Positions 27,445-32,051 of a stretch of 32,748 nucleotides of DNA are shown in pieces. The number at the start of each line of letters is the position of its first letter. The first letter of the stretch is position 1. The position numbers were made by a program, and so were the translations under genes. This DNA is from a virus: the IMG/VR virus record IMGVR_UViG_3300043803_001266, positions 1-32,748 of that record; one strand, 5' to 3'. The notes beneath the pieces are model-generated. The model was not told the origin of the DNA, did not search any database, and was given only the letters and a program-made list of their open reading frames with translations.

Positions 27445-28073
27445 TGGTAATTAGCTATAATATTTAATATAGTTTCTTTAAGTTTATTTAATTCTGCACT
27501 AGGTATTTTTTGTCCGTGTTTTAATTTGATATAAACGGCCCTGTCTGATGGTAGCATATGTTTGTCTATTAGTTCTAGTAGTTCCTTATTTGCAATATCA
27601 CCACAAATACTAGATTCATTACTAAAAACATTCATATCATCTATATTTTGTGGGGTCATTAAATTTTTCTTATTATTATTTCTTTTTTCCCATAGTTTGT
27701 ATAGTTCGCAATCGCTCTTGTTTGAAAATGCTTTACATCCATTGTTTGAGCAGGAAAGAGAAGGATCATTTTCGGGACATTTAAAACAAGGTTTATCGGG
27801 CCTTTGATAGTGATCTCTTTTATAATTAAAAAGTCTATTTCTAACGTGGGTCCATAGGAAGTTTTCTAGGGGCCTTTTGTTATCATATTTATCTAAACAT
27901 TCTAAGCCAAAAATAATAGCTTGTTGTTTCATATCTTCAAAACTATGATATCCAAATTTAAATTTATGTGCTAATTTTTTAGCAACATTATCTATAGCTT
28001 TTAAAAAGTCTTCTTCTTGAACATTATTCGGCAGACAAGGCTTTTGGGTCTTTTTCTTCTTCTTCTTTTTCAT
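27441..28073 (-). CDS. Sigma region 2-like protein with cysteine-rich insert
   Basis: A 210-residue protein with a lysine-rich start (MKKKKKKKTQKP). Residues 22-90 resemble sigma-70 region 2: an initial IDNVAKKLAHKFKFGYHSFEDM, then IFGLECLDKYDNKRPLENFL, then WTHVRNRLFNYKRDHYQRP. It continues with a cysteine cluster (CFKCPENDPSLSCSNNGCKA, then a later C) that could bind zinc, and ends with a helical LIDKHMLPSDRAVYIKLKHG and IPSAELNKLKETILNIIANY, in the position of region 4. Such a protein could redirect host RNA polymerase to phage promoters. The ATG at 28073 lacks a clear ribosome site, so it is probably reached by coupling from the upstream 53-residue frame. Sigma activity is inferred. Confidence 0.72.
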   Translation of the reverse strand: MKKKKKKKTQKPCLPNNVQEEDFLKAIDNVAKKLAHKFKFGYHSFEDMKQQAIIFGLECLDKYDNKRPLENFLWTHVRNRLFNYKRDHYQRPDKPCFKCPENDPSLSCSNNGCKAFSNKSDCELYKLWEKRNNNKKNLMTPQNIDDMNVFSNESSICGDIANKELLELIDKHMLPSDRAVYIKLKHGQKIPSAELNKLKETILNIIANYQ

Positions 28074-28185
28074 GCAGTAGTTCTGCTATTGTTTTTGTGG
28101 ATTCGGCCTGTAAATCTTCTGTAACATCTATTTGTTGTGCTGTAGTATGTAATACTGACGGTACAAAATTGTAATTTTTATTCAT
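28024..28185 (-). CDS. Small overlapping protein, 53 residues
   Basis: A 53-residue frame starting MNKNYNFVPSVLHTTAQQID lies at the head of the late operon and ends in an acidic KEEEEKDPKALSAE tail. An AAGGG ribosome site is nine bases upstream of the ATG, better than that of the next gene. It overlaps the sigma-like gene by 50 bases in a different frame: the same run of A and G encodes acidic residues here and the lysine tract there. A leader-peptide or coupling role is the simplest reading. It is too short for a family call. Confidence 0.6.
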   Translation of the reverse strand: MNKNYNFVPSVLHTTAQQIDVTEDLQAESTKTIAELLHEKEEEEKDPKALSAE

Positions 28186-28195
28186 AAAGCGGCCC

Positions 28196-28223
28196 TTGCT
28201 AACGGTTATGATCGTATTATAAT
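28196..28223. promoter_or_regulatory. Divergent promoter region with shared -10
   Basis: The 80 bases between the divergent genes contain ATTATAAT. On the plus strand TTGCTA and TATAAT are separated by 16 bases (28196-28223), driving the HTH gene. On the minus strand TATAAT reads across 28216-28221 with a weak -35 (TAAAGG, 17 bases before it). Since the two -10 elements share bases, RNA polymerase could occupy only one side at a time. The plus-strand side is fair; the minus-strand side is weak. Confidence 0.5.
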
Positions 28224-28265
28224 AATAAGGTTACTACACCTTTAGTCTAGTTCAAGGAGATAAAT

Positions 28266-28514
28266 ATGAGGTCATCTTACCATAAGTGGAGCACAACAGA
28301 GTTGCAGTATATAAAAGATAATCATGCTATACTAAGCGATGATGAATTAGCATTAAATATAAGCAGAATATCTGGCAACGATCAGATTACAGCACCAATG
28401 ATTAGGAGACAAAGACGAAAACTATCTTTGAAAAAGAGTCGCGGAAGGAAACCCAAAAATAGAAACTTTGTTCAAGATAGTATCGTTAGCGCTGGTATTC
28501 AAGCTTCTAATTGA
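28266..28514 (+). CDS. Small HTH DNA-binding protein, 82 residues
   Basis: The protein starts MRSSYHKWSTTELQYIKDNH and has an HTH-type pattern LSDDELALNISRISGNDQIT, followed by a strongly basic tail (RRQRRKLSLKKSRGRKPKNR) suited to DNA contact. Its first 45 residues resemble the N-terminus of the 273-residue protein at 26623-27444 (TTELQYIKDN versus DEEKYIKDN), so they share a domain. AAGGAG stands seven bases before the ATG. It is alone between a divergent promoter and a terminator, which is typical of a regulator gene and suggests a role in the switch between the early and late sides. The regulatory role is inferred. Confidence 0.78.
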   Translation: MRSSYHKWSTTELQYIKDNHAILSDDELALNISRISGNDQITAPMIRRQRRKLSLKKSRGRKPKNRNFVQDSIVSAGIQASN

Positions 28515-28543
28515 ACATATAGAAGTTGGTATCAGATAAAATT

Positions 28544-28568
28544 GGGGAGCATCATGCTCCCTTTTTTT
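28544..28568 (+). terminator. Intrinsic terminator after the HTH gene
   Basis: A perfect inverted repeat GGGAGCAT-C-ATGCTCCC (28545-28561; in RNA probably a six-base stem with a short loop) is followed by seven T residues. It lies 30 bases after the stop and ends the single-gene transcript. It also marks the boundary between the AT-rich and the more GC-rich part of the window. Confidence 0.92.
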
Positions 28569-28646
28569 ATTAGTTATTAGGGGAATACGGCCAATTATTT
28601 TATGGTGTTCGGATCGTGTTTGCACCACCCCCGGCCGCCGCCAGTT

Positions 28647-28663
28647 TTGAGAATCGTTCTCAA
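28647..28663. promoter_or_regulatory. Palindrome TTGAGAA-N3-TTCTCAA
   Basis: A 17-base perfect palindrome with seven-base arms and a TCG centre. It is the size of an operator. It resembles a Fur-type box, but it also has the TGAGA half-site seen in reverse orientation in the TCTCA-N3-TGAGA sites downstream, so a phage regulator is equally possible. It is not followed by a T tract and is not a terminator. Confidence 0.45.
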
Positions 28664-28694
28664 TAAAATGAAAAAACCCCCCTACTAAGCGGGT

Positions 28695-28879
28695 GACGCA
28701 AAATGCTGTGCAAAATGCTACAGTATGACGCAAAATGCTACAGTGATCCTTACCCCCGTCTCAAATTGAGAATGCTGTAACCCTATATTTTTCAAGGGGT
28801 TATGGAAAATCGTATTTTTTTTCTCGAATGGCACGACATTCGCATATATATCTGGCAACAAAGAAAGAGAGAAAGAAAA
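28695..28879 (+). promoter_or_regulatory. Promoter module copy 1
   Basis: First of three copies of one module. CAAAATGCT iterons start at 28699, 28711 and 28731. A TCTCA-AAT-TGAGA palindrome is at 28759-28771. The 29-bp site TGTAA-N19-TTATG is at 28776-28804. Next come an A/T tract, a TGGCACG...CGC box with GG at 28830-28831 and GC at 28842-28843 (ten bases between), a TATATAT run, and the leader AAGAAAGAGAGAAA at 28861-28874. Spacing from the palindrome to the 29-bp site (17) and from there to the GG (54) is the same in the other copies. This copy has the most diverged 29-bp site. The bases from 28569 to 28694 hold no gene. Confidence 0.78.
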
Positions 28880-29110
28880 ATGGAAAACCTTATCGTCCTC
28901 AACACCGTTTCTGAACTTCGTGATCTGATCAATACCACGACGATGACCACGTTTGTTGGTCGCGTTGCTTTCGCAATGGATCTTCTGGAAAGTGTTCGCC
29001 AGAATGACAACATGATCGAAATCAATCATGAATTGGGATTCTGTGATGATGGTGGATTCATCCAGATTGATGAAATGGGTTACGTGGTCGATGACTATGC
29101 AATCCAGTGA
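28880..29110 (+). CDS. Small early-type protein, 76 residues
   Basis: The protein begins MENLIVLNTVSELRDLINTT and ends in an acidic DEMGYVVDDYAIQ. No family is recognised; a helical N-terminal half and a strand-rich C-terminal half are likely. I use the ATG six bases after the purine leader AAGAAAGAGAGAAA rather than an in-frame ATG 78 bases earlier, which would extend through the promoter and leader. The same leader is found before four other small genes here. Codon use and base composition are clearly less AT-rich than in the late operon. Confidence 0.75.
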   Translation: MENLIVLNTVSELRDLINTTTMTTFVGRVAFAMDLLESVRQNDNMIEINHELGFCDDGGFIQIDEMGYVVDDYAIQ

Positions 29111-29126
29111 TTCCCTATAAGGGGGG

Positions 29127-29154
29127 TTGTGGCGGAAGAAAAGTTTGGTAGGAT
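29127..29154 (+). promoter_or_regulatory. Sigma70-like promoter, GTTTGG family
   Basis: TTGTGG and TAGGAT are 16 bases apart; the spacer ends AAAAGTTTGG, identical or nearly so to the promoters at 29992 and 30889. A small CCCT-ATA-AGGG hairpin (29113-29123) lies between the stop of the upstream gene and the -35. This copy has the least consensus -35 of the three. Confidence 0.68.
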
Positions 29155-29178
29155 CGTAGAAAAGAAAGAGAGAAAAAG

Positions 29179-29364
29179 ATGGTTTACCATGTTGGTGATA
29201 GGTTGAGTGTGGTCTATAGTACTGGCGAATCGTTCACCGGTGAACTGGTTAGCGTTCGTGAGATTCCCAACAAGGGAACGTTGATTCTGGTCAACGATGA
29301 TACGGTGGGCTATCGGTCCATGTATGCCGACAAGGTTGTGAGCGTGATCGTGGAGAATGCTTGA
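29179..29364 (+). CDS. Small beta-barrel-like protein, 61 residues
   Basis: The protein runs MVYHVGDRLSVVYSTGESFT, then a GELVSVREIPNKGTLILVND stretch and a final SMYADKVVSVIVENA. The alternation of strands with GDRLSVVY, GELVSV and GTLILV suggests an SH3-like or KOW-like small barrel; this is a structural guess with no named family. It has the purine leader and its own promoter, and its stop is directly followed by the start of the next gene (TGAATG), so the two are cotranscribed. The 62-residue protein at 31140 has a loosely similar strand order. Confidence 0.72.
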   Translation: MVYHVGDRLSVVYSTGESFTGELVSVREIPNKGTLILVNDDTVGYRSMYADKVVSVIVENA

Positions 29365-29565
29365 ATGGATACTAACTACTTTCAATCGTCGTTCGAGAGT
29401 ATGGAAACGAGTACCATACGATTGTGGCTCCACGAAGCCCAAGTACGACTGCCCCATGAGAGCGGTAGCGTTCGTGAAATACTGAAGGAAGGTATACGCG
29501 CGTCTGCTCGTGAACTGTTGTACAGGTATAGGGAAGAGTCTCGCAGGCTGAACGCTAGAGCGTAA
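29365..29565 (+). CDS. Small helical protein, 66 residues (paralogue of 30935 gene)
   Basis: A mainly helical protein starting MDTNYFQSSFESMETSTIRL and ending in a basic YRYREESRRLNARA. It follows the upstream stop without a gap and has no leader of its own, so it depends on coupling. It aligns with the 64-residue protein at 30935-31129: METSTIRLWLHEAQ versus METDILGRWMVNMQ, and ARELLYRYREE versus AGELLRRYHEN. Function is unknown. The stop codon lies inside the first 29-bp palindrome of the following regulatory pair. Confidence 0.72.
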   Translation: MDTNYFQSSFESMETSTIRLWLHEAQVRLPHESGSVREILKEGIRASARELLYRYREESRRLNARA

Positions 29566-29642
29566 ACCCTTGCACCGTAAGGACTTACGGCGAAATCGGG
29601 CCGCCATTTTTGACGTAACTCCTTATGTATCAAGCACTTACG
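29561..29642. repeat. Pair of 29-bp palindromes, pair 1
   Basis: Site one (29561-29589) is CGTAA-N19-TTACG, and site two (29614-29642) also has perfect CGTAA/TTACG arms with 19 bases between. The starts are 53 bases apart, close to five turns of B-DNA, so proteins bound to both would face the same side. The link between them contains GCGAAATCGGGCCGCC, conserved in pairs 2 and 3. The site-one core CCGTAAG-GA-CTTACGG can also fold as a small hairpin. Confidence 0.85.
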
Positions 29643-29660
29643 TCGCCCCCCAAAGGTGGT

Positions 29661-29841
29661 GTAGCAAAATGCTGTAGCAAAATGCAACACCTGTAGCAAA
29701 ATGCCTCACCTTGGCACACCCCCGTCTCAAAATGAGAATGTCGTAAAGTGTTGTGGCGTAAGGACTTAGGAAGAAAAAAATATTTTTTGCTGAATGGCAC
29801 GGAAAGTGCATTATATAGAGACATAAGAAAGAGAGAAAAGA
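29661..29841 (+). promoter_or_regulatory. Promoter module copy 2
   Basis: Iterons CAAAATG(C/CT) start at 29665, 29678 and 29697; the TCTCA-AAA-TGAGA palindrome is at 29725-29737; the 29-bp site CGTAA-N19-TTAGG is at 29742-29770; a long A/T tract follows; the TGGCACG-N4-GTGCA box has GG at 29796-29797 and GC at 29808-29809; TATATAG comes next; and the leader is at 29825-29838. Palindrome-to-site (17) and site-to-GG (54) spacing match copies 1 and 3. An alternative sigma70 reading is TTGCTG-N17-ATTATA. Confidence 0.82.
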
Positions 29842-29985
29842 ATGAGCAAGATTGAAGTTTACTATTCCGATTGCTGTGGTGTTGAGATTGTTGGTGATAT
29901 CGCTGGTCTCGAATTGTGTCCCCGATGCTGGGAACACTGCGACTGCGTTATCGAGGAAATCGACGATCCATCATGCCCCGCCTAA
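29842..29985 (+). CDS. Zinc-ribbon small protein, 47 residues
   Basis: A 47-residue protein, MSKIEVYYSDCCGVEIVGDI and on, with paired cysteines DCCG (C11, C12) and CPRCWEHCDC (C26, C29, C33, C35). Short proteins of the type CCG...CPxCxEHC are common in phages and are expected to bind one zinc ion. The exact role of such proteins is not known to me. The start follows the purine leader by three bases. The tail is acidic (VIEEIDDPSCPA). It is transcribed from module copy 2. Confidence 0.82.
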   Translation: MSKIEVYYSDCCGVEIVGDIAGLELCPRCWEHCDCVIEEIDDPSCPA

Positions 29986-29991
29986 TAGGGG

Positions 29992-30019
29992 TTGACGCGA
30001 CAGAAAAGTTTGGTAGAAT
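29992..30019 (+). promoter_or_regulatory. Sigma70-like promoter, GTTTGG family
   Basis: TTGACG and TAGAAT are separated by 16 bases, the spacer ending AAAAGTTTGG. It is the best match of the family to the sigma70 consensus. It begins seven bases after the stop of the zinc-ribbon gene, and a CCCC...GGGG inverted repeat overlaps that stop. Confidence 0.85.
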
Positions 30020-30045
30020 CAAGACACAAGAAAGAGAGAAAGAAA

Positions 30046-30360
30046 ATGGAAAAGTTCCCTATTGTCGAACAGTACAAGCGTACAGTGCGTGGTATCTTCT
30101 ACGGTATGGCGATCCCTTGCGACAAGCGTACCGCTGATGGTGGTACGATTACCAGCGAGAAGGTATTGAAGTTCAATCGTTCCGCTCTGCGAAAGATTGG
30201 CAAGAGTAAGATCGAAAAGGCCGACCCCCGCATGGTAGGGGGTGAGGATCGTATGCGTTTTCCAGTTGGCAAGCCTGGCTCCCCCGAAAGAGTGGTTGCT
30301 CTCGCAGAGCAGTACGCTAGCCTCATGGATGATGAGATATCCCCCTTCGTGGGGGATTGA
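30046..30360 (+). CDS. Small basic protein, 104 residues
   Basis: The largest gene of the early-type region, starting MEKFPIVEQYKRTVRGIFYG. The N-terminal two-thirds is basic (ALRKIGKSKIEKADPRM), the end is acidic (ASLMDDEISPFVGD). No family is recognised. The start is chosen after the purine leader (30028-30041); an earlier in-frame TTG would run back into the promoter -35. A hairpin with arms ACCCCC/GGGGGT lies inside the gene at 30224-30243, and another overlaps its last codons. Confidence 0.75.
   Translation: MEKFPIVEQYKRTVRGIFYGMAIPCDKRTADGGTITSEKVLKFNRSALRKIGKSKIEKADPRMVGGEDRMRFPVGKPGSPERVVALAEQYASLMDDEISPFVGD
30339..30357 (+). promoter_or_regulatory. Hairpin at gene end, loop TTCGT
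   Basis: Arms ATCCCCC and GGGGGAT (seven base pairs) enclose a TTCGT loop immediately before the stop codon of the 104-residue gene. No T tract follows, so it is not a standard intrinsic terminator; it could protect the mRNA end or slow the ribosome. The inner part is coding, but the perfect pairing of third positions is unusual. Confidence 0.6.
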
Positions 30361-30386
30361 CATTTGTTCAGTAGATCATAACTTGA

Positions 30387-30468
30387 CGCAAACCCTTGTC
30401 CCATAAGGACTTACGGCGAAATCGGGCCGCCCCGCTCGACGTAAACCCTTGTGCAACAACAACTTACA
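30387..30468. repeat. Pair of 29-bp palindromes, pair 2
   Basis: Sites at 30387-30415 (CGCAA-N19-TTACG) and 30440-30468 (CGTAA-N19-TTACA) are again 53 bases apart, with the same GCGAAATCGGGCCGCC link. The stretch 30361-30663 holds no gene; it contains this pair and module copy 3. Confidence 0.85.
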
Positions 30469-30485
30469 GCGACTCCAAAGGTGGT

Positions 30486-30663
30486 GTAGCAAAATGCTGT
30501 GCAAAATGCTACAGTGTGTGGCAAAATGCTACAGTGCCACGAATCGCGTCTCAAACTGAGAAAATCGTAAATCCTTGAAAATACTAGACTTACGATCCCA
30601 AAAATATTTTTCGGACTTTGGCATGGGAAGTGCATTATATAGAGGTATAAGAAAGAGAGAAAG
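30486..30663 (+). promoter_or_regulatory. Promoter module copy 3
   Basis: Iterons CAAAATGCT start at 30490, 30502 and 30522; the TCTCA-AAC-TGAGA palindrome is at 30549-30561; the 29-bp site CGTAA-N19-TTACG is at 30566-30594; then AAAAATATTTTT; a TGGCATG-N4-GTGCA box with GG at 30620-30621 and GC at 30632-30633; TATATAG; and the leader at 30649-30662. Spacing agrees with the other copies (17, 54). It has the fullest palindromic arms of the three. Confidence 0.84.
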
Positions 30664-30885
30664 ATGAAAATGAGAAAGCCCCCTAAGACTGAAACGATTC
30701 GGAAGAGCATTTACCGTTACGCTTACAATGCGGGTTTCATATTCTCGCAAGAGAACGATGGTTCCGTTCGCCTGTTCGATATCAAGGCGAATTACTGGGT
30801 TTTTCGCGGTTCTAAGGATCGGGCAGTCCAGATGGTTATGGATGACTTGTGGGCAAAGTATTTTAGGCTCCATCCCTCAAAGTAG
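30664..30885 (+). CDS. Small basic protein, 73 residues
   Basis: A protein starting MKMRKPPKTETIRKSIYRYA with a basic N-terminal helix, then GFIFSQENDGSVRLFDIKAN, where strands suggest a small mixed fold, and a C-terminal helix (AVQMVMDDLWAKYFRLHP). Family not recognised. The ATG follows the leader with only one base between. It is driven by module copy 3, and the next promoter begins four bases after its stop. Confidence 0.73.
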   Translation: MKMRKPPKTETIRKSIYRYAYNAGFIFSQENDGSVRLFDIKANYWVFRGSKDRAVQMVMDDLWAKYFRLHPSK

Positions 30886-30888
30886 GTG

Positions 30889-30916
30889 TTGACGCGGCGG
30901 AAACGTTTGGTAAGAT
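30889..30916 (+). promoter_or_regulatory. Sigma70-like promoter, GTTTGG family
   Basis: TTGACG and TAAGAT are 16 bases apart, the spacer ending AAACGTTTGG. Unlike the other two family members it is followed by an ordinary AAGGA ribosome site rather than the purine leader. Confidence 0.82.
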
Positions 30917-30934
30917 TGAAGAAAAGGATTAGAA

Positions 30935-31129
30935 ATGACTGACAGCGAAAAGCAAGTTTTAGATTTTATTAGAAAGATGGAAACCGATATACTTGGAAGA
31001 TGGATGGTAAACATGCAAAGTGTTTCCAGTAATGTTTCCGTCCACGCTAGAACGTTTCCTAATATGTGCGTTAGTTTTGCCGCTGGCGAATTGCTTCGAC
31101 GTTATCACGAAAATAGAAATGATAACTGA
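30935..31129 (+). CDS. Small protein, 64 residues (paralogue of 29365 gene)
   Basis: A protein of 64 residues: MTDSEKQVLDFIRKMETDIL, then a serine-rich, valine-rich middle and AAGELLRRYHENRNDN at the end. It shares the MET..., W and ELLxRY elements with the 66-residue protein at 29365-29565, so the two came from one ancestor. AAGGA lies before the ATG. It is followed by a second gene ten bases on, just as the first paralogue is preceded by one, so the cistron order is reversed. Function is unknown. Confidence 0.72.
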   Translation: MTDSEKQVLDFIRKMETDILGRWMVNMQSVSSNVSVHARTFPNMCVSFAAGELLRRYHENRNDN

Positions 31130-31139
31130 AAGGAAATGT

Positions 31140-31328
31140 ATGAATAGCCTCGATAAAATTCTGTCTGCTATGCGAACTGGCAAGTATGGTAGCGTGGTGG
31201 ATACTAAGGGTAAGATTCATGTTGGCATTATCAATTCACTATTGCGTGAAGATGGCAGTAATAAAAACTGGATCGTAACGGTGAGCAACCGTACAGTTAC
31301 TGAACAAGTGTTCATTCATGCCAGTTAG
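31140..31328 (+). CDS. Small strand-rich protein, 62 residues
   Basis: The sequence starts MNSLDKILSAMRTGKYGSVV, followed by VDTKGKIHVGIINSLLRED and NWIVTVSNRTVTEQVFIHAS, predicted to be mostly beta strands. I use the ATG with an AAGGA site seven bases upstream; a much longer frame upstream overlaps the previous gene and is rejected. Strand order is loosely like the 61-residue protein at 29179. It closes a two-gene transcript; no poly-T terminator follows. A TGGCTATAGCCA palindrome (31363-31374) lies shortly after it. Confidence 0.7.
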   Translation: MNSLDKILSAMRTGKYGSVVDTKGKIHVGIINSLLREDGSNKNWIVTVSNRTVTEQVFIHAS

Positions 31329-31375
31329 GATTGTCTCAGCATAACCTGTCGGTTTGCAAGAGTGGCTATAGCCAG

Positions 31376-31457
31376 CGTAAACCCTTGAACCGTAAGGACT
31401 TACGGCGAAATCGGGCCGCCCCCGGCGACGTAACTCCATATGGGACAAGCACTTACG
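31376..31457. repeat. Pair of 29-bp palindromes, pair 3
   Basis: Sites at 31376-31404 and 31429-31457, both with perfect CGTAA/TTACG arms, are 53 bases apart and share the GCGAAATCGGGCCGCC link. They lie upstream of a sigma70-like promoter rather than a GG-N10-GC module. Between pair and promoter are a degenerate iteron-like AGCAAACGCTGTGC and an AATCTT/AAGATT inverted repeat. Confidence 0.85.
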
Positions 31458-31516
31458 ACGAGTAGCAAAGCAAACGCTGTGCCACAAAAAATAATCTTTT
31501 TTCTAAGATTTTCTGC

Positions 31517-31544
31517 TTGACAGTGTCGATAAGTAGTGTAGAAT
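31517..31544 (+). promoter_or_regulatory. Sigma70-like promoter, GTCGATAAGTA family
   Basis: TTGACA and TAGAAT are 16 bases apart. The spacer contains GTCGATAAGTA, shared exactly with the promoter at 32358. The conserved spacer suggests an operator for a regulator that would compete with polymerase. Confidence 0.85.
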
Positions 31545-31571
31545 CCGACCATCACCCCAACGGAGGTTCTC

Positions 31572-31763
31572 ATGTACGATTTCGAGGACATCAACGCGAT
31601 TCTTGCTGGTATGGCCGACGAGGGTATTCTGGAACCGATGGTCGAGCCGATTGACGAACTCGACTGCCATCCGCTCGACTGGGCAGAAGTAGTCGGATGT
31701 GCGGACGATATTTTTGACGAAGTGTATCTTGACGACGCTGGCAATCCGTGGTATCTTGTTTGA
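31572..31763 (+). CDS. Acidic protein without Lys or Arg, 63 residues
   Basis: A 63-residue protein, MYDFEDINAILAGMADEGIL and on, with 18 acidic residues and no lysine or arginine at all. A GGAGG ribosome site precedes the ATG. It may be helical with an acidic face. It is the first gene of a three-gene transcript; the next gene starts ten bases later and is even more acidic. No family is recognised. A DNA-mimic or protein-sequestering role is possible only by analogy. Confidence 0.76.
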   Translation: MYDFEDINAILAGMADEGILEPMVEPIDELDCHPLDWAEVVGCADDIFDEVYLDDAGNPWYLV

Positions 31764-31773
31764 AAAGGAGAAA

Positions 31774-32049
31774 ATGATGAGTCACCCCGATCCGCTGTAT
31801 GATCCCGATAACTCTTACGAGGATGATGATATGAATTACGATGATCACGACGATTTCTATCAAGAGGTCGAAGATTACAACGATTATTACATCGAGGAAA
31901 ATAGCGTGGACGATGACGACTACGATGATAGCATGGATGGTGACCATGATAGTGCCATGACTTCAGCCGGTTGGGGAACCGATGAAGATTATGGATCGTA
32001 TCACGATGATATTGACGCTTATCACGATTACTACGGGGAGGATTTCTGA
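31774..32049 (+). CDS. Extremely acidic Asp/Tyr-rich protein, 91 residues
   Basis: This protein starts MMSHPDPLYDPDNSYEDDDM and has about 28 Asp, 7 Glu and 13 Tyr in 91 residues, five His, and no Lys or Arg. The longest Asp run is DDDD. I choose the ATG five bases after AAGGAG; a second ATG directly follows, so residue 1 or 2 may be the true start. A longer in-frame extension overlaps the previous gene and is rejected. Such a charge pattern resembles known phage DNA-mimic or anti-restriction proteins, or a disordered acidic binder. The Tyr content is unlike Ocr and suggests low order. The next gene begins two bases after its stop. Confidence 0.78.
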   Translation: MMSHPDPLYDPDNSYEDDDMNYDDHDDFYQEVEDYNDYYIEENSVDDDDYDDSMDGDHDSAMTSAGWGTDEDYGSYHDDIDAYHDYYGEDF

Positions 32050-32051
32050 AT

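Noticed and set aside
28699-30530. CAAAATGCT iterons as a replication origin
   Set aside because: They occur as three copies in each of three promoter modules at fixed distance to promoter elements, with no initiator gene recognised nearby; a regulatory role fits better, although origin function cannot be excluded.
31020-31139. A longer version of the 62-residue gene starting 120 bases upstream
   Set aside because: It overlaps the upstream gene in another frame and lacks a ribosome site, whereas the chosen ATG has AAGGA at the right distance.
28422-31947. Many minus-strand open frames of 60 to 170 codons across the right-hand region
   Set aside because: They run through promoters, palindromes and well-supported plus-strand genes, lack ribosome sites and have low-complexity products. 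The balanced base composition explains chance open frames.
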